A stretch of 37,500 bases of DNA from Mesostigma viride (taxonomy: Eukaryota; Streptophyta; Mesostigmatophyceae; Mesostigmatales; Mesostigmataceae), in assembly GCA_009746045.1 (NCBI GenBank), contig RPFO01000910.1, forward strand, positions 1-37,500, read 5' to 3'. This document shows positions 9,494 through 19,300 of this stretch, piece by piece. Under the pieces are notes generated by a model. That model did no database searches, was not told the DNA's origin, and was given only the letters and a program-made list of their open reading frames with translations. Each line of letters starts with the position of its first letter. The stretch's first letter is position 1. Made by a program: the position numbers and the translations under genes.

Positions 9494-10618
9494 ATGGATG
9501 GACGAGATGGACGCGATGGACGCGGTGGACGCGATGGACGCGGGGACGGCCAGGCGCTGGGAGACCAGGCTGAGGTGCCAGATAATCAGAGCCAAGGATC
9601 GCAGGGCGGGCAGCACGCGCCAGCCGCAGATCAAGCGGCGCCTAAGCGACCAACCGTTGCTGAGGGGTACGCGGTGCTAGGCCAGTTTCAGTCCATCAAG
9701 GACAATTGGCAGCCCCGGGATGCTGAGAGGATGTTAGAGGACATGAACTTGTACACGGAGATATACAACGGTGACAAGCTTCGCATCCTGGCGTCTAGTG
9801 CCTACATACGGCAGTCGGCGAGGCGGCTGTTCAAGTTTGTTCGGGAGCGACATGCGGCGGGGGACACCTGGACGGCGTTTATGACGCGACTCAGGTCGTT
9901 CCTGAGTGACAAGAGGACCATAGATGGGTCCCACCTGAAGCAAGAATACCTGGACTACAAGCCCATCAAGGGGCAACTAGTGGTCCACGCCTTTGAAGAC
10001 TTCGTCAAGCTGAGGGAGGACGCCATGGCCAAGGGCTTCTTCGTCGCAGATCGGATGGCCATGGGCGACTTTCTCAAGTCGCTGCAGCTGGATCCGGTCA
10101 CCATGGATAATGTGACCATCCACATGCGACAGGTCCATGGCTGGGCAGCCATGACGGACCAGTTGTATGAGTGTTTCAGCGGCAAGTACGTGGGTGGTAA
10201 GCGCCCTCGTCAGGGTGATGAGGAGGCCACTGAACCCACGGTTAAGTCCATGAGGGGATCGGGCCACGGGGGCCCAGCGCCCTCGAGAGGGCCTGAGACC
10301 TCTTCAAGGGGTCGAGGAAGGTCCAGGAGGGGGCGTGACAGAAGGGCTGGACGGGGGACCCCGCCGAAGTCGGGACATCCACAGTCCCAGTTTGACTTCA
10401 AGAGGGTGGGTGGTCCTCCCAAGGCTGGGCCCAGCAGTGGGACCTCACGGGACATCAGTCAGGTGGAATGTTATTTCTGCCAGGGGAAGGGTCACTTCAG
10501 GAATGAGTGTCCCTCGTACCTGAGGCAGGAAGGTCAGAGCAAGCCAGCTCAGGGTGGCAGCAAGGACAAGGCTGGTCCATCCCAGGACAAGGGCAAGGGC
10601 AAGGCTGCTGATCATTGA
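9494..10618 (+). CDS. Copia-2 gag, capsid/nucleocapsid precursor
   Basis: About 374 residues from ATG 9494. The repeated motif DGRDGR lies at the N-terminus, a helical capsid region spans about 9640-10190, a Gly/Arg-rich RNA-binding stretch spans 10240-10370, and the zinc knuckle CYFCQGKGHFRNEC lies at 10469-10510. It ends at TGA 10616-10618. The frame is open back to 9356 without an ATG. An alternative start is ATG 9432 in another frame, which could join this one through a -1 shift near the GGGG at about 9540. Pol follows in the same frame, separated only by this UGA followed by CUU, so Gag-Pol could be made by stop-codon readthrough. Copia-1 Gag is a relative. Confidence 0.8.
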   Translation: MDGRDGRDGRGGRDGRGDGQALGDQAEVPDNQSQGSQGGQHAPAADQAAPKRPTVAEGYAVLGQFQSIKDNWQPRDAERMLEDMNLYTEIYNGDKLRILASSAYIRQSARRLFKFVRERHAAGDTWTAFMTRLRSFLSDKRTIDGSHLKQEYLDYKPIKGQLVVHAFEDFVKLREDAMAKGFFVADRMAMGDFLKSLQLDPVTMDNVTIHMRQVHGWAAMTDQLYECFSGKYVGGKRPRQGDEEATEPTVKSMRGSGHGGPAPSRGPETSSRGRGRSRRGRDRRAGRGTPPKSGHPQSQFDFKRVGGPPKAGPSSGTSRDISQVECYFCQGKGHFRNECPSYLRQEGQSKPAQGGSKDKAGPSQDKGKGKAADH

Positions 10619-13090
10619 CTTGAGCCTGCACACATCCCTGAACCCTGGAGGGTGCCCCCAGGGGTGTGTAATGAAGCTGCTAGTGACAGCAGTGAGGGGC
10701 AGCCCCATGCTCTAGTGAAAGAGCCTATTGGACACGATGGGGCAAGCTTGGTTACCACAGAGAGTATGCCAGCTGTAGCTGCAGTGGTTACTCGCCAACG
10801 TGCCCGCCATGGCGGTGCTGAGCCTGAGGTAGGACCTGGTGATGTGGACCCAGGTGGATCTCAGAAGCATTCTGACCGTGCAGGACTGGCACAGGATGGT
10901 CAGGATGAGGATAGGGCTGGAGACAGTCTGACAGGCACGACCCTGGTGCCTCCTGTACATAAGGGATCTGTACATACCTTGAGTGCTAATAATGACAATA
11001 AAAGGTTTTCTCTCTTGTATGACATTGCCTCAAGGTTGCATACCATGTTTGGCCATGCAGCTCAGTCTTTGCAAGTTGCTAGACGGCTGGGAGGAAGTGA
11101 GTTGTACTCCATCTGCCAACAGGTTGCTCAAGCTTGCAAGTGCAGGCTAGTTGCTAGAAAGCCCAAGCAGTCTCATGCCAGGACTCCTATTTTGCAGCCA
11201 GGCCATGTGCAGGTAGATATTCAGAGAATCAGGGGTTTGAAGCTGCTGGTGGCAGTGGACAGATATACCAAGTACAAGACCCTAGAGATCCTGCCTGACA
11301 TGGAGAAGCCTACATTGATTGCTGCTCTGAAGTTGACAAGGAGCAGGTACCCTGGGTTGGAGTTGTTGCAGTGTGACATTCAGTTTGAGTGCTGTGAGAA
11401 CCTGCCAGAGTTTCCAGAGTTGCTGATTACACCCAGGGAGAGCCACGGCCAGCAAGGGGTGGTGGAGAGAGCCATCCAAGAGATCAAGACTGTGCTGCTG
11501 GTGGAGAGGATTCCAAGGACGTCATCTGCCATTGTGACATCTGCATGGCTACGTTCTGTGGAGGACAGGCTGAACCTGAGGACTCCCATGTTCTTTGGTG
11601 ACATTGCCATCAATCCTCTTATGCTGCATACCAGGATGCTGCCAGCTGATGCTGAGCAGGCATGGAAGGAGAAGCTAGAGGCCAAGTTCCTCAAGCTGAG
11701 GCAGAAAGACAAGGGCTGGAGTGTCCTAGAACCTAACGTTGGACAACAGGTTGTTGTGTGGAAGGAACCAAGCTTTCCAGGGAAACGTGGCAGCTGGCAT
11801 GATGGGGTGGTGACCCGAGTAGAAGCCGCTGGCCATAAGTGCTGGGTGGCCATTGATGGCTCCCAAGCAGTGCACCGTCTGTCCTGGTCAAAGATCCGTC
11901 CCCGGGGAGGTAATCAAGGAGACCTCTTCCAGGTGCCCGCTGGTGTACAAGGCGGGGGTGACGTGGAGCTTCCTGATCAGGGTGCTACAGCTGTATCGAG
12001 CCCTCAGGGTGACCCTGGCCCGGCCCCTGGGGTACCTTCACATACGGTGGTTGGGCAAGCAGGCGGACAGGCTGCACCTCCGGAACGGCCCGACACCAGG
12101 CCTAGGGGTGTGCGTCTATCAGATATTGTACAGGCTTTGCAAAGAGCCAAGAAGGAGCCTAAGGTGTCCAAGCTTGTCCAGTTGGATGAACCTGAGGTAG
12201 CTGCCATGGAGATAGATACCAATGCACAGGTTTCTGTCATGGGACCTCAGCATACAGGAGAACTGCTGGTCGGAGAACCAAGTTGCCCCTGGGTGTCTGA
12301 TTTCAGTGGTAGGACGCATCTAAGGGTGTTGGGAGAGGTTACTGCCCCTGTCATGGGTGTGGATGTGACCTTCCTTGTCCTAGAGGACTATGATGGCCCT
12401 GTGATTTTGGGTCAGAATTTTCTGGGCAATCCTGGGATTTCTATCAGAGCTACAGCTCTGAGAAGAGATGGCTGGGGGATGATTCCCCTAGAAAATTTCA
12501 GGACAACATTTCCAGTCAGGTGCAGGGCCAAGCCAGTCAAGGGTGTAAAATGGGATGAAGGGGAGGTGCCCCCAGCGGCCAGTTTGGTGATTCCAGCTGT
12601 GTTGCACCCCAGCAGTATTGGCATAACTCACAGGAGCCTTGCTGCACACTCTCCTTTGACATATGACCAGCTGGTCCAAGAGATGAGCTCGCCTACTTTG
12701 TTTGAGGCTTGGAAGCTCGCCTTCTCCAAGGCACTGGAGGAGTGGTTGCAGTTTGAGTGTGCTGCACCAACAGACAGACGTCCCCCAGCATCAAGGAAGC
12801 TTGCTTTGAGATTTGTGCTGAAGAGGAAGGTTGTGGATGAGGTATCAGTGCCCCATGTCAGGCCTGTCCTGAATGAGTATCACGGCACGGGGAGTCTGCC
12901 AGGAGAGGAGCTATACACGCCAGGGATGCTACACGACACATGGAGAATTTTGCTATGTCTCTACGTGGGGTTGCTGAACAGGGGAGCAGCTATGTCATCA
13001 GTGCTGCTGGACTTCAAGAGGGCATTTTTAAAATCTGATCCAGAAGTGGCCAGGAGGGTGTGGAAGCAGGATGAGCCTTACTTTGTTGAG
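10619..13090 (+). pseudogene. Copia-2 pol, first part: integrase, protease-like domain, RT start
   Basis: Open directly after the gag UGA; no good ATG is needed if readthrough occurs. Order: linker; zinc-binding region with HTMFGHA (about 11040); integrase core with Asp 11216-11218, Asp 11375-11377 and Glu 11465-11467 (29 residues between the last two); SH3-like C-terminus (KRGSWHDGVVTRV, about 11790). Then comes a retropepsin-like domain with AMEIDTNAQVSVMG (Asp 12215-12217) and VILGQNFLG, and then the RT start with HVRPVLNEYHGTGS and LLDFKRAFLKSD (about 13010). The reading frame is cut at 13090 by the palindromic element and resumes at 14044, so the gene is intact but interrupted. Integrase lies before the protease-like domain, as in Copia-1. 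Confidence 0.85.
13086..13090. repeat. Left target-site duplication of the palindromic element
   Basis: TTGAG, repeated at 14039-14043. Removing the element and one copy restores the Copia-2 reading frame as PYFVEVPAIWK, matching PFYVRVPAVWK in Copia-1. Confidence 0.93.
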
Positions 13091-14038
13091 AGTTATTATA
13101 AATAGTGACGGAACCTTTTTGCCACTTGGCAATCAGGTCCGTCACTATTTATCCGGCGAAAACCACTCGCCGGCATCTGTTCCGCGTTAAGTTCCTGTGA
13201 ATTACACGCGGAATTGATGCCGGCGAGTGGTTTTCGCCGGATAAATAGTGACGGACCTGATTGCCAAGTGGCAAAAAGGTTCCGTCACTATTTATAATAA
13301 CTAAAACGTCGTAGTGTGGGGGCCGATATCTATCGTACCGCTGATGCCTACTGCAGTACCGAATCTCGCCTTAACGATATTCCAACCGGGCATATTTTCC
13401 CTTCTGGCACTTTCGTTTGGCCTTCTGGTATCAATTCCTTCCGGTATTCGGAAATACCCGTGTCACCACAGGGATTCGAACCCCCGACTTACGAGGTCTT
13501 AGTTATTATAAATAGTGACGACGTGAACTACACGCGGAATTGATGCCGGCGAGTGGTTTTCGCCGGATAAATAGTGACGGACCTGATTGCCAAGTGGCAA
13601 AAAGGTTCCGTCACTATTTATAATAACTAAGACCTCGTAAGTCGGGGGTTCGAATCCCTGTGGTGACACGGGTATTTCCGAATACCGGAAGGAATTGATA
13701 CCAGAAGGCCAAACGAAAGTGCCAGAAGGGAAAATATGCCCGGTTGGAATATCGTTAAGGCGAGATTCGGTACTGCAGTAGGCATCAGCGGTACGATAGA
13801 TATCGGCCCCCACACTACGACGTTTTAGTTATTATAAATAGTGACGGAACCTTTTTGCCACTTGGCAATCAGGTCCGTCACTATTTATCCGGCGAAAACC
13901 ACTCGCCGGCATCAATTCCGCGTGTAATTCACAGGAACTTAACGCGGAACAGATGCCGGCGAGTGGTTTTCGCCGGATAAATAGTGACGGACCTGATTGC
14001 CAAGTGGCAAAAAGGTTCCGTCACTATTTATAATAACT
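13091..14038. mobile_element. Palindromic foldback element in the Copia-2 RT
   Basis: A 948-bp near-perfect palindrome centred near 13564, flanked by a 5-bp duplication. It begins AGTTATTATAAATAGTGAC and ends with the reverse complement. It consists of three hairpin units (about 13091-13302, 13499-13627 and 13828-14038) separated by two inverted copies of a 196-200-bp segment. Each full unit is itself a palindrome of about 210 bp, with inner stems such as CCGGCGA/TCGCCGG and TAAATAGTGACGG/CCGTCACTATTTA. The middle unit has lost most of its left arm, so the structure is not a simple assembly mirror. No transposase is encoded, so it must be a non-autonomous DNA transposon; the superfamily is unclear. 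Confidence 0.88.
13628..13680 (+). other. tRNA 3'-half-like sequence inside the palindrome
   Basis: Reads GGGGGTTCGAATCCCTG followed by TGGTGACA, as in a T arm and acceptor 3' strand, with a B-box match GGTTCGAATCC at about 13645. The inverted copy lies at about 13450-13498. No matching 5' half, D arm or anticodon stem is present, so it is not a functional tRNA gene. Confidence 0.5.
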
Positions 14039-14043
14039 TTGAG
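14039..14043. repeat. Right target-site duplication of the palindromic element
   Basis: TTGAG, identical to 13086-13090; Copia-2 pol resumes at 14044. Confidence 0.93.
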
Positions 14044-15162
14044 GTGCCTGCCATCTGGAAGCTGGAGCTGCATCAACAATTCCTGGTTATTCTGAAGGGC
14101 CTGGAAGGACTCAGGTCGAGCCCAATCATCTGGAGACTCACGCTGCAGGAAGCTCTGATCAGTGAGTGTGGCTTGAGAGTGTCTTCAGTTGATCCCTGTT
14201 TGCTGCTGGCCCAATGGGAGGGTCTGCCAGTGTATGCTAGTTTGCATGGAGATGATCTGCATTTGCTAGCCCCCACGACCTGGCTGAAGAAGTTTATTCC
14301 TGTCATCAGTGGCAAGTTTTCACTGGGCAAGGAGCTGTGGCAGGAGCCCAACAAGCCTGTAGTGTTCTGTGGAATGCAGGCTACCCTGTTCAGGAGGGAC
14401 GGGGAGTGGAGTATCAGGCTTCAGGCTGGAGGAGATTATAAACAGACCATTGTGAAGGCCTTGCCAGAGAAGATCACCCAGGCTGCAGGACCTGAGTTGA
14501 GAGGCATGTGGGCCTGGTTTGCCAGCATCTGTGGTCCGTCTTTGATGGTCCATAGCAGAATGCCTGATGAGGTGCTTGAGGATGAGAAGCCTCGAGTCAT
14601 AGCCCGGTTGGTGGAGAGTACCCCTGATCTGATTTTGTCTGGGATTGACTTTACCCAGCCTATCACCTTGGAGATCTTTGTTGACAGTTCCATGGATGCT
14701 CGCCAGGTTACCAAGGTCAGGGGGAGATCTGCTGCTCTGTTTGCTTTTTATCAGAGCAGGGCAAGTTTGTTCAGCTGGTACAGCAGACTGCAGAAGAGGG
14801 TCTGTATCAGTTCAGATGTGGCAGAATGCAGGGCCATATGCGAGGGGATCCAGTCCAGCCTGTACATAAAGGAGTTAATGCTGGAGCTGGCTTCAGTTAC
14901 CCCTTGGACCTTGCAGATGGAGACGTTGTTGCTAACAGACAGCATGGGTATGGTCCAGTTTGTTCACAAGCAGCTGGCCAGGAGCCGGGACCTGGATTAT
15001 TTGTTGCTGAAGGAGTTGGCCAGTTTGGTTGACTTGAAGCATATCCCTGGCGAGGAGAACCCTGCTGATGCATTGACAAAGCTGCCACACAAGGCCCCAG
15101 CCCAGTACAATGTACTGAGGAAGCTCATGAATGCTGACTGTCAAGTCGGTCTATCTGTCTAA
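14044..15162 (+). pseudogene. Copia-2 pol, second part: RT and RNase H
   Basis: Continues the interrupted reading frame. RT motifs include LKGLEGLRSSPIIW (about 14092) and YASLHGDDLHLLAP, with His-Gly-Asp-Asp at 14245-14256. RNase H follows with IFVDSSMDA, AECRAICEG, LLTDSMGM and ENPADALTK, ending at TAA 15160-15162. No frameshift or stop is seen. The close match to Copia-1 across this segment shows one family or two sister families. Confidence 0.88.
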
Positions 15163-15907
15163 AAGCTGAGAGCTGGGTGCTTAAGTCTCTGGATATCAGG
15201 CTGGGAGCTTGATTGTACATAATCCTGAGCACACCTTGAGGGGTGAGACATGTCTCTGGTGTGGGAATGTCTGACATTGTCTCTGATGGAGAGATGTCTA
15301 TCTGGGGTTTTCATCTCAGTCTGAGGTTTCCCCAGATCTGTGGTTTGTGGGCGGGGTTCGATTCCCTGGTGCCGTCTTAAGGCGGAGTTTCACGGACTGG
15401 CTGACCCATCCACCATGCTGGTGAGGTGGCGACAGGTCCCCTGATTTTCCACGGTTGGAACGAGTATGGGAGCTTGTGTTTTGCATGTGCTTCGCGTAGA
15501 TGTTGTGTCTGGTTCGATAAGGGGCAGCAGACCGGCGCCGACTCCCGTCTGGGGTCAGCAATGTTTTCTGATGAGCTGTTGTGGGTGATCTGTGGGGTTT
15601 CGCCTAAGGTCCTGAAGGTTGTACATACTTCTCAAGTTCTTAGCTGAACACCTATGGGCTGCCACAGTTGGCCAACCTCTTGTACATGGGTAACACAACG
15701 AGCTTCCCGTGAAGGGATAGGGACTCATTGTAATTTGTTTGTGCTCCTGAGCCAGTATGGGTGCTATGTACATATAATAAGGAATCCAAGCTGACTGTCA
15801 TGCCCAGCGGGTTGTGACTTGTAGTCGGGGAGGATGTCCAGTACCCATTGTGTGTGTTTGTATGTAGACTTGTGTGAGCTGCTACAGCTCAAGAAAAGAA
15901 AGGATTG
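15163..15907 (+). other. Copia-2 3' untranslated region and polypurine tract
   Basis: No supported ORF. It contains the T-arm-like motif at 15349-15370, TTGTACATACTTCTCA near 15620 (shared with Copia-1, but in the opposite order relative to the T-arm motif), and a purine tract AAGAAAAGAAAGGA at about 15891-15904 just before the LTR. Confidence 0.7.
15349..15370 (+). other. tRNA T-arm-like motif in Copia-2 3' UTR
   Basis: The same 22 bases as 6702-6723 in Copia-1, although the flanks have diverged. T stem CGGGG/CCCTG with loop TTCGATT; a B-box match. Confidence 0.6.
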
Positions 15908-16240
15908 GAGTTAACGCCAAGCGCATTGGCGTGATCCTGATTCGGCATATCTCTGCGATTCCAGCGGCACCGGAACGAGTTCATTCCGACAAGTATCAAG
16001 AAAGTTATGGCGTTCCGACTTCCCGGTCGCGCGCGAGCGCGAGCCGGCTGTTCTTCTAAGTCGGACGTGAATATTTGCCGACGACATATGGGGTCGACAG
16101 TAATTCCTGGGCTGACAGGAATTAGGTGATGTACCTACGACGGTATTGGATTAATACGTCGTACGCAGGAAATAGGAACCTTAACCTGTGGTCTGTTGGT
16201 ACCGCAGGCTTAGTCCTGGACTTCTAGGTGCAGATGCAAT
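15908..16240 (+). repeat. Copia-2 3' LTR, left part
   Basis: Begins GAGTTAACGCC after the polypurine tract. Its last 130 bases equal window bases 1-130. It is cut at 16240 by the gypsy element and resumes at 24781, giving an LTR of about 695 bp. Confidence 0.88.
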
Positions 16241-16364
16241 ATGTCGCGTACTCGTGCCAAACTCCCTGCACTGACAGTAGCCCACGACCTCGTTGGCCCT
16301 CATGAGGTATGGCTGCATGGGCCGGTGATCGATGGGCCACATGCTAGCCTTACCCCACTAGTGC

Positions 16365-16391
16365 TGCCCACTTTTCTCCCCCCCCTCGCTA
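16365..16391 (-). other. Polypurine tract of Gypsy-DNMT
   Basis: On the minus strand GCGAGGGGGGGGAGAAAAG lies right at the pol stop codon, the normal place for the plus-strand primer of an LTR retrotransposon. A 3' LTR should follow, but only about 125 bp remain before Copia-2 sequence. Confidence 0.55.
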
Positions 16392-19300
16392 CCAAGGCCT
16401 TTGCTGGGTAGCGAGCAACAAAGTGGCAGTAGCTGCTTGAATCGCATGGTTGGTGAACCCCGCAGCAATGCACACAGGGCAAAACCAGGAACCCTCAGGT
16501 ACTTGAGACAGAGGGGGTTGAAGGCAGTGAAGATGCCAGCCGCAGTTGCAGTGATCACACAGCAACATGACCTCAGGCTGGTCGACCCGGTGACAAATTT
16601 GACACTGCGCATCGCGGATGCGCCTAGCGGTGTGCGGCTGGATGCTCCGTGCCAGGTGGGGCATGGAGCAAGGAGACAGGTTCGACACATTGTCAGTGGT
16701 CTTACTACCATCCGCACCTTCGAGGATGGCCACCCCCGAAGGCTTAATCTCCACAATGCGAAGGATGGTGGGCCCGGCCGTGACGTCCAGCGTGTGTTGG
16801 GGTTGAGTCCGCAGAAACACATACTGGCCGGGGTGGAACTGCAGCCGCCTGGCCATATACTTGCCACCCCGTCGCTGGGCGTACCGCAGTGTGTCGCGGT
16901 GCTGCGCGATCAACAGATTGTTCATCGCGATGGGCATCACCTTCTTAAATGTGGCGGCGCGCGCCACAACCTCCCGCAGCCACTCATTGGCGTCATCCCA
17001 TTGAATCGGCTGGGGGTGAGCTTCCTGCACCTCAGAGGGCAACAATGGTGCCCGACCAAAGAGCAGAAAATAGGGGGAGAACTGGGCGAGGGATTCTTGT
17101 GGGCTCATCCGGTAGCCCATGGCGATCCAGGGTAGTTCCCTATCCCAGGTGGCCACACGTGCTGCTTGCAACGCCCATTTGCGCAGCGCCTGTTTGACTG
17201 TCTGAACCAAACGCTCAGCCAGTCCATTGGCCTGAGGGTGCTCCCGCGACGTGTGCCGATGATCGATGGAGCAGGAATCCAATAGCTCTTGGAATTCCCC
17301 ACGAAATTCCCCGCCTTGGTCTGAAACCACCTCCGCCGGTGCCCCATACCGAGCAATAACATCCAGGAAGTAGGTGGCTGTGGTGGCGGCGTGCTTGTCG
17401 GGTAGGGGAATCAGTTCCAGCCACTTGCTGAACGATTCCACACACACCATGACGTAACGGTTGCCGGAAGTGCTGAGCTCAAAGGGCCCACACAAGTCGA
17501 CGTGCCACCGGTAGAACAAGCCCCGGATGGGCAAGCTCATGAGCTCCTTGTCATGATGGTCCAGGTTGAAACGCGCTTTCGCGCGAGCACACTCAGCACA
17601 ACTGGCTACCTGCCGTGCGATGGCATGCTTCATGCCCGCCCACCAATAGACCCCACGCACCATGGCACCTGTGCGGTTTGCACCCATGTGCCCGAACCGC
17701 TCATGGTAATGTGCAACGAGGGCAGCACGCTTGTCAGGGGGCGGCACGACCAGCTTGCGGCGCCCCACAAGCTTGTAGACCTGGTTGCCCTCCCAGGTAT
17801 AATTCACAGCCCGGCGCTCCACGCGCTCTTGCTCGGCTTGCCTCTGCGTCGGTGTCCAGTCAGCAGGGGCTGGAGAGGCAGGCAAACCCTGCACCCGCTC
17901 GAGAACCCTCCCATCCAGCCACACGTCCCCAGCGCAGCACTCCACCGCAATGGCGTGACTGGCGGCAGCATGCAGCACCACACAGCCCATGCTCGCCGGA
18001 TCCACCGGCTGCGCAAGCGTGTCTTCAGCCAAAGGAAGAAATATCACGCCCTGGGATGGCGTGAAAGCCGCTGGCCGTACGGGATTGGCGTAGCACGCAA
18101 ACTCCGCCACGGCATCACTGCAGGAAAGCCATCGCGACTCGGAATCGCATGGCCCGGCTGCGTTGACAAAGACGACTGAGCCCTGTGGTCCCTCCGCGCC
18201 CTGCGCTCGCGCCCCCGTCCGGTCCTCTGACGTTGCCAAAGCATAGCGTGATAAGACATCGGCATTGGAATGGTCCACCCCAGCGCGGTGTACAATGGTC
18301 ATGTTATATTCTTGAATAATCATGGCCCAGCGCGCCAGCTTGCCAGTCAGATTGGCACTTGTCATCAACCACTGCAGTGGCTGATGGTCGGTGACCAGCG
18401 TGAACTGACGCCCGAACAAGTATGGCCGAAAATGTTTGATGGCCCACACCACGGCCAGAGCCTCGCCCTCATACGATGAGTACTTGGCCTCAGCCGTGTT
18501 GTTGCTCCTGCTGGCATACGCCACCACATGTTCCTTGCCATGCACGTCCTTCTGTGCCAACACAGCACCAAGTCCAACCCTGGACCAATCCGTGTATAGC
18601 ACAAATGGCTGGGCATAGTCGGGCTGACGGAGTATCGGCGCTGAGGTGAGCTCTGCCTTGATGGTCTCAATGGCGCGTTGCTGCGCCGGACCCCATGCCC
18701 AGACTGCACCTTTCTTCAACAGCTCCGTCAGTGGCTTAACCTTGGTGCTGAAGTTGGGGATATAACCTCGGTAATACCCCGCCAGCCCCAGGTAAGCCCG
18801 CACACCCGCCACATCCGTGGGCGTTGCCGCGTTGACGATCGCTTCCACCTTGGCCGCTTGTGGAGTTCTGCCGCCAGGAATGATCTGGTGTCCGAGGAAG
18901 TCGAGGCTCCGCTGCGCAAACCGACACTTCTCGGGATGCAGCTTCAGGTTGGCTCGCGCCAGTGCCATGCGCACCTGCTCAAGGTGCTGGAGGTGTTGCT
19001 CAAATGTCTCACTGAAGATGATCACATCATCAATGTAACACGCAGCGAATGGCATGCCATTCAACACTTGATCCATGGCACGCTGAAAGATGGCACTCGC
19101 ATTCCTATGCCCGAAAGGCATCCTGACCCACTCATAGAGTCGGTGGCCCCCCCAGAACGCGAGCTTGCGTTGGTCACCCTCCGCCACTTGGATTTGGTGA
19201 AACCCACTGCGGAGGTCTAGGGATGAGATGAACTGCACGCGTGGCGATATCCGGTCAAGCACATCGTCCACTCGCGGCATGGGGTACCTGTCCATCGGGG

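Larger units (their letters stand above)
8315..15907 (+). mobile_element. Copia-2 internal region (Copia-like retrotransposon)
   Basis: Order: extra ORF1 (8409-9329), gag (9494-10618), pol with integrase, protease-like domain, RT and RNase H (10619-15162, split by a palindromic insertion), 3' untranslated region and polypurine tract. The whole Copia-2 element continues into split LTRs on both sides: 1-170 with 7993-8314, and 15908-16240 with 24781-25140. The coding sequence is open apart from the one insertion, and the LTR copies differ at about one base, so it inserted recently. Confidence 0.9.

Noticed and set aside
9432-9680. Separate ORF starting MEDGAINQQAG before Copia-2 gag
   Set aside because: Most of it overlaps gag in another frame; it may be the true gag N-terminus joined by a frameshift near 9540, but it is not a separate gene.
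13628-13680. Functional tRNA gene
   Set aside because: Only a T arm and acceptor-like 3' half are present; no D arm, anticodon stem or 5' acceptor strand.
13314-13815. ORFs containing GFEPPTYE / RDSNPRLT on both strands of the palindrome
   Set aside because: These peptides are the antisense translation of the tRNA T-arm-like sequence, and they occur as mirror copies because the region is palindromic.
16241-16365. 3' LTR of the gypsy element
   Set aside because: No segment of it matches the other end of the element, so no LTR pair can be claimed.
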